6,688 nucleotides of DNA from Betaproteobacteria bacterium (lineage in GTDB: Bacteria > Pseudomonadota > Gammaproteobacteria > Burkholderiales > SG8-39), in the NCBI GenBank assembly GCA_029858545.1, contig JAOUFA010000204.1:1-6688 (forward strand), written 5' to 3'. The notes under the pieces were generated by a model. The model was not told the DNA's origin, ran no database searches, and was given only the letters and a program-made list of their open reading frames with translations. Position 1 is the stretch's first letter. The number at the start of each line of letters is the position of its first letter. Positions 1 to 5,944 of this stretch are shown here, one piece after another. Made by a program: the position numbers and the translations under genes.

Positions 1-253
1 GTCCGCTGGACAAAGCGCGCCCTTGCCGCGGCGATTCCCTCGGGTTCGGAATCAATTCCCGGTATCCTGTACGGCCGCGCAGGTTTCGCGGAGGTCGCGC
101 GCCGCGAGTCCGCTCGGCCGGTGGAGCGACCCACGCTGCGCCAGCTCGGCGCGCAGAAGCGCCGCCCGACACCTCGATCCAGGTGAAGCGCATACTGGCG
201 CACGCGTGTGCCGGCGCACCGCGCTCCGACCCGTCTCCCACTCACCCAAACGA
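1..253. other. Unassigned region upstream of the oxidoreductase
   Basis: No recognisable gene is seen here. Several frames are open on both strands, as expected in very GC-rich DNA, but the translations are Arg/Ala/Pro/Ser-rich and match no family I know. One plus-strand frame enters from the window edge and stops at 183-185; it could be the tail of an upstream gene, but I cannot support that. The region holds a near-palindrome at 197-212 and must contain whatever drives the oxidoreductase, yet no clear -35/-10 pair was found. Confidence 0.45.
197..212. repeat. Near-perfect 16-bp palindrome, possible operator
   Basis: The sequence GGCGCACGCGTGTGCC is a dyad centred on ACGCGT; only the fourth position and its partner fail to pair as Watson-Crick. 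It lies 42 bases before the proposed oxidoreductase start, a reasonable place for a repressor site. Such GC-rich dyads also arise by chance, no regulator gene is adjacent, and no second copy was noticed. Confidence 0.2.
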
Positions 254-1300
254 ATGATCACCCCACTCAACCGCCGCTTCCTCCTCCGCGAACGCCCCGC
301 TGGCGACTTCGACCCGAAGATTCTCGAGCGCGTGGTCGAGCCGGTTCCTCGACCCGGTCCCGGCCAGGCGCTGGTGCGCAATCTCTACCTGTCGCTCGAC
401 CCGACGAACCGGGTCTGGATGGGCGAGCGCGCGAGTTATCTCCCCCCGGTGCCATTGGGCGGAGTGATGCGCGGCGTCGCGGTCGGCCGGGTGATCGCTT
501 CGAACACACCCCGGTACCGCGTCGCGACGAACGTGCTCGGCATGCTCGGCTGGCAGGACTACGCGCTGGTGAGCGACCGCGACGAGTTCCCCGTGCAGAC
601 GCTGCCGCGCTTCCTTCCCGCGCCGCTCACCGCCACGCTCGGCGCGCTCGGTGTCACCGGCATGACCGCGTATTTCGGCCTGCTCGAAGTCGGTCAGCCC
701 GGGCGCGGCGAGACGGTGGTGATCTCGGCCGCCGCGGGCGCGGTGGGCAGCATCGCCGGGCAAATTGCGAAGCTCCGCGGCGCGCGCGTGGTCGGCATCG
801 CCGGCACGCGCGAGAAATGCGACTGGCTGACCCGCGAGCTCGGGTTCGACGCGGCCGTCTGCCGCCGCGACGCCGACTGGCGCGCGCAGCTCCAGGCCGC
901 CTGCCCGAAGGGCGTGGACGTGGACTTCGAGAATGCCGGCGGCGAGATCATGGAGGCGGTGCTCGATCTCATGAACCGGCACGGCCGCGTTGTCCTGTGC
1001 GGCATGATTTCGCAGTACGGCAACGACGACCGCGGGATGGCGGGGCCGCGCAACTTCGCGAACCTGCTCACTCGCCGCATCAGGCTGCAGGGCTTCATCA
1101 TCCTCGACTACATCCCGCGCTTCCCGCTCGCGCAGCTGCGCATGCTGTGGTGGATGAAGCGCGGCAGGGTTCGGGATCGTTACACGGTGGTGCGCGGACT
1201 GGACCAGGCGCCGCGGGCGCTCGTGCAGCTCTTCAACGGCGAGAACTTCGGCAAGCTCATTGTAGAGATCGACGAGCCCAACGCGCCGACGGCGCGATAG
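254..1300 (+). CDS. NADP-dependent medium-chain oxidoreductase (COG2130, CurA/leukotriene B4 dehydrogenase-like)
   Basis: This is a predicted cytosolic zinc-independent enoyl/enone reductase that would use NADPH to reduce the C=C bond of alpha,beta-unsaturated carbonyl compounds. The 348-residue product has the usual length for the family. The N-terminal GroES-like part carries NLYLSLDPTNRVWM (about residues 43-56). The Rossmann part has the dinucleotide loop AAAGAVGSIAGQ (159-170), then AKLRGARVVGIAG and EKC, whose Lys188 is where family members contact the NADP 2'-phosphate. DFENAGGEIM (224-233) and GRVVLCGMISQYG (244-256) are also family-typical. No zinc-site cysteine/histidine pattern is seen. 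The frame stays open upstream to 23, but those residues are low-complexity and Arg-rich, while MITPLNRRFLLRERP begins like the family, so ATG 254 is chosen. No good Shine-Dalgarno sequence precedes it. The natural substrate cannot be read from the sequence. Confidence 0.9.
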   Translation: MITPLNRRFLLRERPAGDFDPKILERVVEPVPRPGPGQALVRNLYLSLDPTNRVWMGERASYLPPVPLGGVMRGVAVGRVIASNTPRYRVATNVLGMLGWQDYALVSDRDEFPVQTLPRFLPAPLTATLGALGVTGMTAYFGLLEVGQPGRGETVVISAAAGAVGSIAGQIAKLRGARVVGIAGTREKCDWLTRELGFDAAVCRRDADWRAQLQAACPKGVDVDFENAGGEIMEAVLDLMNRHGRVVLCGMISQYGNDDRGMAGPRNFANLLTRRIRLQGFIILDYIPRFPLAQLRMLWWMKRGRVRDRYTVVRGLDQAPRALVQLFNGENFGKLIVEIDEPNAPTAR

Positions 1301-1526
1301 ACGCCGCCGCGCGCGCCGGTCGTCGTCGCTCGCCGGCTGCGGTCGCACCGAGGCCGATGTCATGGTATTCCGTGCCCGCGCCTACTGCGGCGGGGCCGTG
1401 GCAAAAGTCCCGGACGCGCCCGGTTAAGAATAAATGAGTATTTCCTGAGCCAAGTTTTAGCAAGCTGTGTTCGCACATCCGCGTAGGCTCCCCTCCCGAA
1501 CCAATCACCCCTGAAGAGGAGGAACC
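1301..1526. other. Spacer between oxidoreductase and cytochrome operon
   Basis: No gene is supported here. The first 120 bases are GC-rich with scattered short inverted matches, but there is no hairpin plus T-run, so no intrinsic terminator for the oxidoreductase is called. From about 1423 the base composition changes to AT-rich (GTTAAGAATAAATGAGTATT) before returning to a C-rich leader and the strong ribosome site of the cytochrome gene. A short TGTG-TTCG-CACA hairpin sits at 1466-1477. Confidence 0.5.
1423..1465 (+). promoter_or_regulatory. AT-rich patch, probable promoter region of the cytochrome operon
   Basis: This is the only clearly AT-rich stretch upstream of the cytochrome gene and ends about 60 bases before its start codon, a normal place for a promoter. 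I could not find a convincing pair of -35 and -10 hexamers with 16-18 base spacing, so the call rests on composition and position only. Confidence 0.25.
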
Positions 1527-2036
1527 ATGAACAAGACCGCCCTGCTGTATTCGCTGGTGCTTTCATCGGCAATATTTTCTTCAACCACCAGCGCCACGGA
1601 GGCAAAAAAGGACCGGCAGGAAATTGAGCGCGGACGCTATCTGGCTGTCGCCAGCGGCTGTCATGACTGCCACACGCCGGGCTACGGCGAGACGGCCGGC
1701 AACGTCCCGCGCGGTCAGTGGCTCACCGGCAGCATCGTTGGCTTCAAGGGACCCTGGGGCACGACCTACCCGGTCAATTTGCGTCTCTACGTGCAGCAGA
1801 AGTCCGAAAAAGACTGGCTTGCGCGTGTGCGCCAACCGATGCGCCCGCCGATGCCGTGGTTCAACCTGCGCGACATGAACGACGCCGACCTTGTGGCCAT
1901 CTACCGCTTTGTGCGTGCCCTCGGGCCGGTGGGTGATGCGGCACCTGTTGCCGTCGCGCCGGGCCAGCCGGTAACAACGCCGTACATTGATTTCGAGCCC
2001 AAGAACCTGCCCAAGCAGTCACAGGCCAAACAATAG
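1527..2036 (+). CDS. Exported mono-heme cytochrome c
   Basis: This is a 169-residue periplasmic class I-type cytochrome c, expected to carry single electrons between a membrane or periplasmic dehydrogenase and a terminal acceptor. A signal peptide is visible: MNK, a hydrophobic core (about 5-18), then a Ser/Thr/Ala stretch with likely cleavage near residue 23 (TSA/TEA). One heme motif, CHDCH, is at 45-49, preceded by RGRYLAVASG as in related cytochromes. The segment PPMPWFNLRDMNDADLVAIYRFVRAL (split here as PPMPWFNLRDM at 107-117 and the following helix to about 132) resembles the distal region of dehydrogenase-associated cytochromes. Met109 is the best candidate sixth ligand, with Met105 and Met117 as alternatives. 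A Pro/Val/Ala-rich tail follows. ATG 1527 is set by AGGAGG at 1517-1522 with a 4-base gap. The next gene starts 30 bases downstream, so the two are probably co-transcribed. The redox partner is unknown. Confidence 0.92.
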   Translation: MNKTALLYSLVLSSAIFSSTTSATEAKKDRQEIERGRYLAVASGCHDCHTPGYGETAGNVPRGQWLTGSIVGFKGPWGTTYPVNLRLYVQQKSEKDWLARVRQPMRPPMPWFNLRDMNDADLVAIYRFVRALGPVGDAAPVAVAPGQPVTTPYIDFEPKNLPKQSQAKQ

Positions 2037-2066
2037 ATCCGGAAATCGTCGCTCCTGGAGGACACC

Positions 2067-2492
2067 ATGCTCTACAAGACACTTCTGACGCTGCACCTGT
2101 TCGGCCTCACGATTGGCACCGGTACCGGCTTCTACATCGCCGCCGTAGCGCGTCATGCCGGCCGCAACATGGATGCCTCCGAGGCGCGCACCCTGATTCC
2201 GGGTGTGAACGGGGCCCTATCGAAGCTCGGCACCCTCGGCCTGGCGCTGCTGCTCGTCTCCGGCGTCGGGCTTGCCCTCATGGCAGACCCCGCGGCATTC
2301 AATGCCGCGTTTCAGGTCAAGATGGCACTGGTGGCGGCGATCGTGATCTATGTGGGCGCGATGCAGATCCTCGCCGCGCGCAGCCGGCGCGCCGGCAGCA
2401 TGAACGCGGTCCTGCTGATGAAGAGAATCGGGCCTCTCGGGCCGCTGCTGGGCGTGGCGACGCTGGCGGCGGCGGTGGCGGCGTTTCACTGA
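2067..2492 (+). CDS. Small four-helix integral membrane protein, DUF2269/CopD-like
   Basis: This 141-residue protein is almost wholly hydrophobic, with about four predicted membrane helices near residues 5-27, 54-72, 82-103 and 121-140. The polar, basic loop ArgHisAlaGlyArgAsn follows the first helix and a basic SRRAGS loop follows the third. The first helix starts LLTLHLFGLTIGTGTGF, with a histidine (His10) in the membrane followed by glycine-rich packing, as in small DUF2269/CopD-type membrane proteins. That assignment is by resemblance only. His10 and His30 could bind heme or metal, but this is not shown. The start is fixed by GGAGGA at 2057-2062, four bases before ATG. The 30-base gap to the cytochrome gene suggests that this protein is the membrane partner or anchor of that cytochrome. 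No clear terminator follows before the converging gene. Confidence 0.83.
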   Translation: MLYKTLLTLHLFGLTIGTGTGFYIAAVARHAGRNMDASEARTLIPGVNGALSKLGTLGLALLLVSGVGLALMADPAAFNAAFQVKMALVAAIVIYVGAMQILAARSRRAGSMNAVLLMKRIGPLGPLLGVATLAAAVAAFH

Positions 2493-2521
2493 GAAACACC
2501 GATCCGGCGCGTGTCACGGCA

Positions 2522-3856
2522 TCAGGATTCCGACACGAGCACCGGCCGGTCCACGCGCAGGCGAAACCGGCCGCGCCCGCTTTTCTCGATGGCAAGGAAC
2601 GCGCAACGCTCCGCAAGACGCCGCTGCAGGAGGATCAGGCGCGCCTCGAGGTTGTCGCACAGGTCCGGCAATTTCAATCCCGTATCGAGCCGGAGCTCGC
2701 GATTGGTGAATTCAGTGCGCCCGTCGTTCAGATAATCGGACAACAGCTTCCAGAGAATGGCGCCTGCCACACCCTTGATCAGATAGTCGTTGCCGACAAA
2801 GACGCTGTGATCGGATGCAAAGTGTCGGATCGTAACCGGCGCTCCCTGCACCACAACTCGCGCGGCTGCGGTGGCGGGCTCTTCGAGCTGTTCGGCCGCG
2901 TGCGACAGGAGCGTAATGGTCAGCGCCAGCTGTCCGGCCAGCACCACAAGCGCGTCTTCATCCTCGTAGCTGAAGCGCAGTTCCTGTGGGCTTTCCACGT
3001 ACAGCACCCCGATCAATCGGTCGTTGAGCATCAGCGGCGCGGCCAGCTGGCTGGCGGAATCGGCCAGGCCAGGAAACGGTATCTCGGTTTCAAGCTCGGC
3101 ACCCTGAGCAGCCTTCGCAAGCTCCGCCCGCAACGAGCGGCTGTAAAGATATTCGCTGGCCGTGTAGCCAATGCGGATCGGCGTGCGTTCCCGGGCGGCC
3201 ACGCCGATGATGCCCTCGCCGAGGGCGATCTCCGAACCGACCCCGGACTCCGCGTAACCATGCGTGGCGGCGGTGTAGAGCCGCGCCTGCGCGGCGTCGA
3301 ACATGAGCAGCATGGAGTGCTGGATGCAGCAAAAGCGGTCGAGCCCCTCGAGCACGGCATCGAACAGTTGCGCAAGGTCCGGACAACCGGCCATCGCGGC
3401 CATGCAGGCACGCAGGCCCGACAACGGTTGCGGCAGCGCCGGTATCGTCACCGGCATGCCCTCGACGACGCATTTCGCGTTCAGTACACGGTAGACATCC
3501 GAGCCGAGCAGCCGGAACACCTTGGCCATGCCGGTCTGCGAAGCAATCCCGGCCAGTTTCGCCTTCATGCTCTCGAACAAGGGACCGTGGGTCTCGGTAC
3601 GCAGGTATTCGACCGCCAGTTCGTAGCAGGTGCCATTGAGCGGGTCCATCACCTGCACCACGGCACGCGGGTTGGACAGAACATTCTGGCGTGTCTTGCT
3701 GAAGAACTGGTAACTCAGCGCCACGTGCGCGTCATCAACAAAATGCACCTGCGACAGCGGCACCACGTTCGGCGTTCCATCCGGCGCGCAGGTAGCGATA
3801 AGCGCCGGCACGGCCCCCTCGAGGCAGCGGCGTATGCTGCTGAGTGCGACACTCAC
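2522..3856 (-). CDS. PPOX-like split barrel-GAF-winged helix fusion, putative flavin/ligand-responsive regulator
   Basis: This is a 444-residue multidomain protein, probably cytosolic (no signal peptide or membrane helix). Residues 1-130 look like a pyridoxamine-phosphate-oxidase-type split barrel, a fold that often binds FMN: PALIATCAPDGTPNVVPLS, then a strand pair, SKTRQNVLSNPRAVVQV and later YRVLNAKCV. Residues 160-320 form a GAF domain with GEGIIGVAARERTP (213-226) and the closing strands SQLAAPLMLNDRLIGVLYVES (cut here at 269-289). Residues 340-435 read like a winged helix: helices through LWKLLSDYL, FTNREL and LEARLILLQRRLAER, then a wing IEKSGRGRFRLRV. Two adjacent cysteines (176-177) lie early in the GAF domain. 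The start is GTG at 3854-3856, chosen because it overlaps the upstream stop as GTGA and has GAGG at 3864-3867, seven bases away. The ligand, bound cofactor and DNA binding are inferred; it could instead be a non-transcriptional sensor or an enzyme. Confidence 0.85.
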   Translation of the reverse strand: MSVALSSIRRCLEGAVPALIATCAPDGTPNVVPLSQVHFVDDAHVALSYQFFSKTRQNVLSNPRAVVQVMDPLNGTCYELAVEYLRTETHGPLFESMKAKLAGIASQTGMAKVFRLLGSDVYRVLNAKCVVEGMPVTIPALPQPLSGLRACMAAMAGCPDLAQLFDAVLEGLDRFCCIQHSMLLMFDAAQARLYTAATHGYAESGVGSEIALGEGIIGVAARERTPIRIGYTASEYLYSRSLRAELAKAAQGAELETEIPFPGLADSASQLAAPLMLNDRLIGVLYVESPQELRFSYEDEDALVVLAGQLALTITLLSHAAEQLEEPATAAARVVVQGAPVTIRHFASDHSVFVGNDYLIKGVAGAILWKLLSDYLNDGRTEFTNRELRLDTGLKLPDLCDNLEARLILLQRRLAERCAFLAIEKSGRGRFRLRVDRPVLVSES

Positions 3857-4341
3857 GGTGCGGCCTCAAGGCGCCCACCGGCGCCCGGACCGGGTGTCTG
3901 ACGGAATGCATCGGTCGGGGCAAACTTCACAACCACCATGTCTTCGCGCACCATCCGGGTGACTACGCTCGAAAACAATTCGGTATAACCGATCTGACGA
4001 AGGTCCGCGAAGAAACTGTCGCCATAGGATTGCAGTACGGCGCGGTCCTCGTCCGTGGGCGCGCCGATTGTGGCGCCGGGACCCTTGAGCTGCATGGTTT
4101 CGTACGTCGTGATGCGTGTGAACACCGCGGCAATGCCGCCGCCGGAGCGCAAATCATCGAGCAACGACGCCGAGTAGATCACCGGCAGAATCAAGGTGAC
4201 GTGGCGCCGGTCCGCAGAGACCCGACACCCCAGCGCCCGCGCCTGCGACGGCACATTCCCGGCACTGCGCGAGGCCATCACGATCGAAACGTGGCTGGAA
4301 ATGAAATCGGCCTGATACTGATCCAAAATCGGCGTCGCCAC
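3853..4341 (-). CDS. Small PPOX-like (pyridoxamine 5'-phosphate oxidase fold) protein
   Basis: This predicted 162-residue cytosolic protein resembles single-domain PPOX-family proteins, which use a split beta-barrel and often bind FMN, F420 or heme as dimers. Visible landmarks are ILDQYQADFISSHVSIVMAS at the N-terminus, RALGCRVSADRRHVTLILP (36-53), LLDDLRSGGGIAAVFTR (60-76), TTYETMQLKG (78-87) and a C-terminal FRQTPGPGAGG (147-157). The last two are typical of this subgroup. The reaction and cofactor cannot be told. The frame is open upstream to 4554, with an ATG at 4408-4410. GTG at 4339-4341 is preferred because family-like sequence begins there, a purine-rich GCGGGA lies seven bases before it, and a promoter candidate at 4391-4419 places the ATG upstream of the transcript start. 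Its TGA overlaps the GTG of the next gene by four bases (GTGA), so the two are translationally coupled. Confidence 0.8.
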   Translation of the reverse strand: MATPILDQYQADFISSHVSIVMASRSAGNVPSQARALGCRVSADRRHVTLILPVIYSASLLDDLRSGGGIAAVFTRITTYETMQLKGPGATIGAPTDEDRAVLQSYGDSFFADLRQIGYTELFSSVVTRMVREDMVVVKFAPTDAFRQTPGPGAGGRLEAAP

Positions 4342-4390
4342 TGTCGTATCCCGCTTCCCGCAATTTAGGGTGAAACCCGTTGAGAGGCCC

Positions 4391-4419
4391 AGAATACCCG
4401 CCAACCTCATGTGGCTCAA
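4391..4419 (-). promoter_or_regulatory. Candidate sigma70-type promoter of the PPOX/GAF operon
   Basis: Read on the minus strand, TTGAGC (4419-4414) and TATTCT (4396-4391) match the -35 and -10 consensus at four of six bases each, including TTGA and TAT..T, and are separated by exactly 17 bases. Transcription would start near 4384 and give a leader of about 40 bases before the GTG at 4341. This is a visual match only. Confidence 0.42.
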
Positions 4420-4464
4420 ATCGCCGGGGTCGGAATCCCGTGCCACTGTTGGAAATGCGCAACC

Positions 4465-4486
4465 CGAAAGATAGGAATCTCTTTCG
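4465..4486. repeat. Inverted repeat CGAAAGA-8-TCTTTCG, possible regulator site
   Basis: A perfect 7-bp inverted repeat has arms at 4465-4471 and 4480-4486 around the 8-base centre TAGGAATC. It is AT-richer than its surroundings and lies about 90 bases upstream of the inferred transcript start of the PPOX/GAF operon, where activator sites are common. It could equally be a hairpin with no role. No second copy was noticed in the window. Confidence 0.28.
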
Positions 4487-4503
4487 CACCAGCGCCCCGC
4501 AAT

Positions 4504-4520
4504 GCGGCCGGTACGGCCGC
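4504..4520. repeat. GC-rich inverted repeat, 7-bp arms with 3-base loop
   Basis: GCGGCCG (4504-4510) and CGGCCGC (4514-4520) pair perfectly around GTA. As RNA this would form a stable tight hairpin. It has no T-run on either side, so it is not called a terminator. Self-complementary CG-rich words are frequent in such DNA, which lowers the weight of the match. Confidence 0.25.
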
Positions 4521-4708
4521 GTCGCGGTTCGCCGAGCAAAGCCGCCGGATGCAATCCTTTCGATGCGATCGTTCAAGTTCGCGTGGCCGGCATATGTGCA
4601 TTACGTCGGGCGCGCTCCGCGACACGCGCCGGACGAGGGCGATCAAGCATTGCGCCGGTATCCTGCCCCGGTTCGGGCCCCACGAGGATTTGCAGCCGTT
4701 GAATTTTT

Positions 4709-5929
4709 TCAAGCCCTGCGCTCGCGCATCGGCAGCAGCCACGCGAGTGATGCGGCGTGCAGCGCGGCGAGCGCGAACAGCGCGATCGCATAGCCCGCCG
4801 GAGCATAGCGGCCGTCGGCCGCCGGATAGAGGCGCAACACCGCGCCGATGCCCCATTGGAAGGCGAACGAAGCGACGAACAGCAGCATGTTCGCCGCGCT
4901 GATGACGCGCCCGGACATCTCCTGCGCAAAGTGGCCGGTGAGCAGGGAAAACGCGAGCACGCCCGAGATCACGGCGAAGCCGTACACCATCATGCTCGCG
5001 ACGAGTCCCGTGGTCACTCCCGAGGCAAGGATCAGTAAGGCGGCGAGCGCGACGGCGAGACCCGTCTTGTACATCGTCAGGTGCGAGAACCCGAGCCGCG
5101 CGAGCCGGTCGCTCATGCCGCCGAAGAACACCGAGCCGGCGGTGTAGGCGAGCGCGGTCAGGAACAGGTAGCGCGCCACCGCGGCGCGCTCGAGTCCGCC
5201 GATGTCGTACAGCCAGGGCGCGAGCCACAGCCCTTGCAATGCCATATAGGCGGCGTGCGACAGCACGAAGGGCAGGGCGATGCGCCAGAACAGCGCGGAA
5301 CGGAAGATCTCGCCGAAGCCCGCGATCTGCCGGCGCAGGCTCGCGCCTTCGCCGGGCAGCGGCTTCTCGGGCACCGCGGTGAAGATGACCGCGGCGACGG
5401 CGAGCGCAAGCGCCGCGAGGGCATAGAAGATCACCCGCCAGCCGAAGGGGCCGAGCAGCGCTTCGACCGGCGCGGTCGCCGACAGCGCGCCGGCGCCGCC
5501 GATCGCGATGTACAGGCCGTTCAGGGTCGCGAGACGCGCGGGCGGAAACCACAGCGTGAACGCCTTGATCGCTCCCATCAGGCAACCCGATACGCCCAGG
5601 CCGATCAACGCCCGGCCGACGGTCAGCATGCTCAAATCACCTGCCAGGCCGAACAGCAGCGCGCCGAGCGCCGCGATGCACAGCAGCCCCGCGACCACGC
5701 GGCGCGGGCCGTAGCGATCGAGCAGCACGCCGAGCGGCAGTTGAAACGCGGCGAAGGCGAGGAAATAGGCCGAGGTGAGCAAGCCCAGTTCGGACGGTGC
5801 CAGCGAGAAGTCGGCACCGAGGTCCTTGGCGATGACCGCGTTGATGTTGCGGAACAGGAACGACAGGAAGTAGCCCGCCGCGAACGGGGCGAACACGACC
5901 AGCATCAGCCGGGCGGCGGATGGGCGCAT
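4709..5929 (-). CDS. Major facilitator superfamily transporter, 12 helices
   Basis: This is a 406-residue inner-membrane secondary transporter of the MFS_1 type, of normal length. Twelve hydrophobic segments can be laid out in two groups of six, around residues 9-185 and 213-399, joined by a polar loop at about 186-210. The MFS signature between helices 2 and 3 is GVLLDRYGPRRV (67-78), with a weaker repeat in the second half, FFGGMSDRLARLG (268-280). Helix 4 has VGRALIGLGVSG (104-115). The substrate cannot be told from the sequence. ATG 5929 is supported by GGAGGA three to five bases ahead and by the N-terminal helix that follows at once. The gene begins 15 bases after the hydrolase stop, so it is almost surely in that operon and may import or export the hydrolase's substrate or product. 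Confidence 0.93.
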   Translation of the reverse strand: MRPSAARLMLVVFAPFAAGYFLSFLFRNINAVIAKDLGADFSLAPSELGLLTSAYFLAFAAFQLPLGVLLDRYGPRRVVAGLLCIAALGALLFGLAGDLSMLTVGRALIGLGVSGCLMGAIKAFTLWFPPARLATLNGLYIAIGGAGALSATAPVEALLGPFGWRVIFYALAALALAVAAVIFTAVPEKPLPGEGASLRRQIAGFGEIFRSALFWRIALPFVLSHAAYMALQGLWLAPWLYDIGGLERAAVARYLFLTALAYTAGSVFFGGMSDRLARLGFSHLTMYKTGLAVALAALLILASGVTTGLVASMMVYGFAVISGVLAFSLLTGHFAQEMSGRVISAANMLLFVASFAFQWGIGAVLRLYPAADGRYAPAGYAIALFALAALHAASLAWLLPMRERRA

Positions 5930-5944
5930 GGGTCCTCCGATGCT

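Larger units (their letters stand above)
4420..4708. other. Non-coding spacer between MFS gene and PPOX/GAF promoter
   Basis: No gene is supported on either strand. Open frames run through it, but they are extensions or shadows with no family resemblance. It holds two inverted repeats (4465-4486 and 4504-4520). It starts just upstream of the -35 element of the minus-strand operon and ends at the stop of the MFS gene. No hairpin followed by a T-run on the minus strand was found after the MFS stop, so the MFS transcript may continue or end by another route. At 289 bases it is long for such a compact window. Confidence 0.5.

Noticed and set aside
208..1437. Plus-strand frame overlapping the oxidoreductase and ending in the spacer at 1437.
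   Set aside because: Extremely Arg/Ala/Pro-rich shadow frame; the overlapping frame has all oxidoreductase motifs.
1257..1508. Minus-strand 83-codon frame across the spacer after the oxidoreductase, considered as a small gene or gene remnant.
   Set aside because: No family resemblance and no ribosome site, and it overlaps the oxidoreductase end.
2510..2537. Inverted repeat CGTGTC...GACACG between the converging genes, considered as a shared bidirectional terminator.
   Set aside because: Only six base pairs with a 16-base loop, no T-run on either side, and one arm lies inside the coding end of the GAF gene.
2807..3901. Long plus-strand open frame opposite the PPOX-GAF gene.
   Set aside because: Its Arg/His/Gly-rich translation has no family resemblance; it is antisense to a gene with clear domains.
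4342..4554. Upstream extension of the small PPOX protein to 4410 or 4554.
   Set aside because: The added residues lack family character, and a promoter-like pair lies within them.
59..4665. An 11-base word, CCGGTATCCTG, occurs at 59-69 and 4655-4665, both in non-coding DNA; considered as flanking repeats of an inserted block.
   Set aside because: Matches of this length are expected several times by chance in a window of this size, the flanks do not match, and the outer copy encloses the oxidoreductase gene as well.
4699..4712. TTGAA-TTTT-TTCAA type palindrome with a T-run at the end of the MFS gene, considered as a terminator.
   Set aside because: The stem is only five weak pairs, overlaps the MFS stop codon, and the T-run is on the plus strand, where no gene ends.
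4416..5585. Long minus-strand open frame overlapping the MFS gene in another frame.
   Set aside because: Arg/Ala-rich shadow of the MFS gene, with no ribosome site and no recognisable domain.
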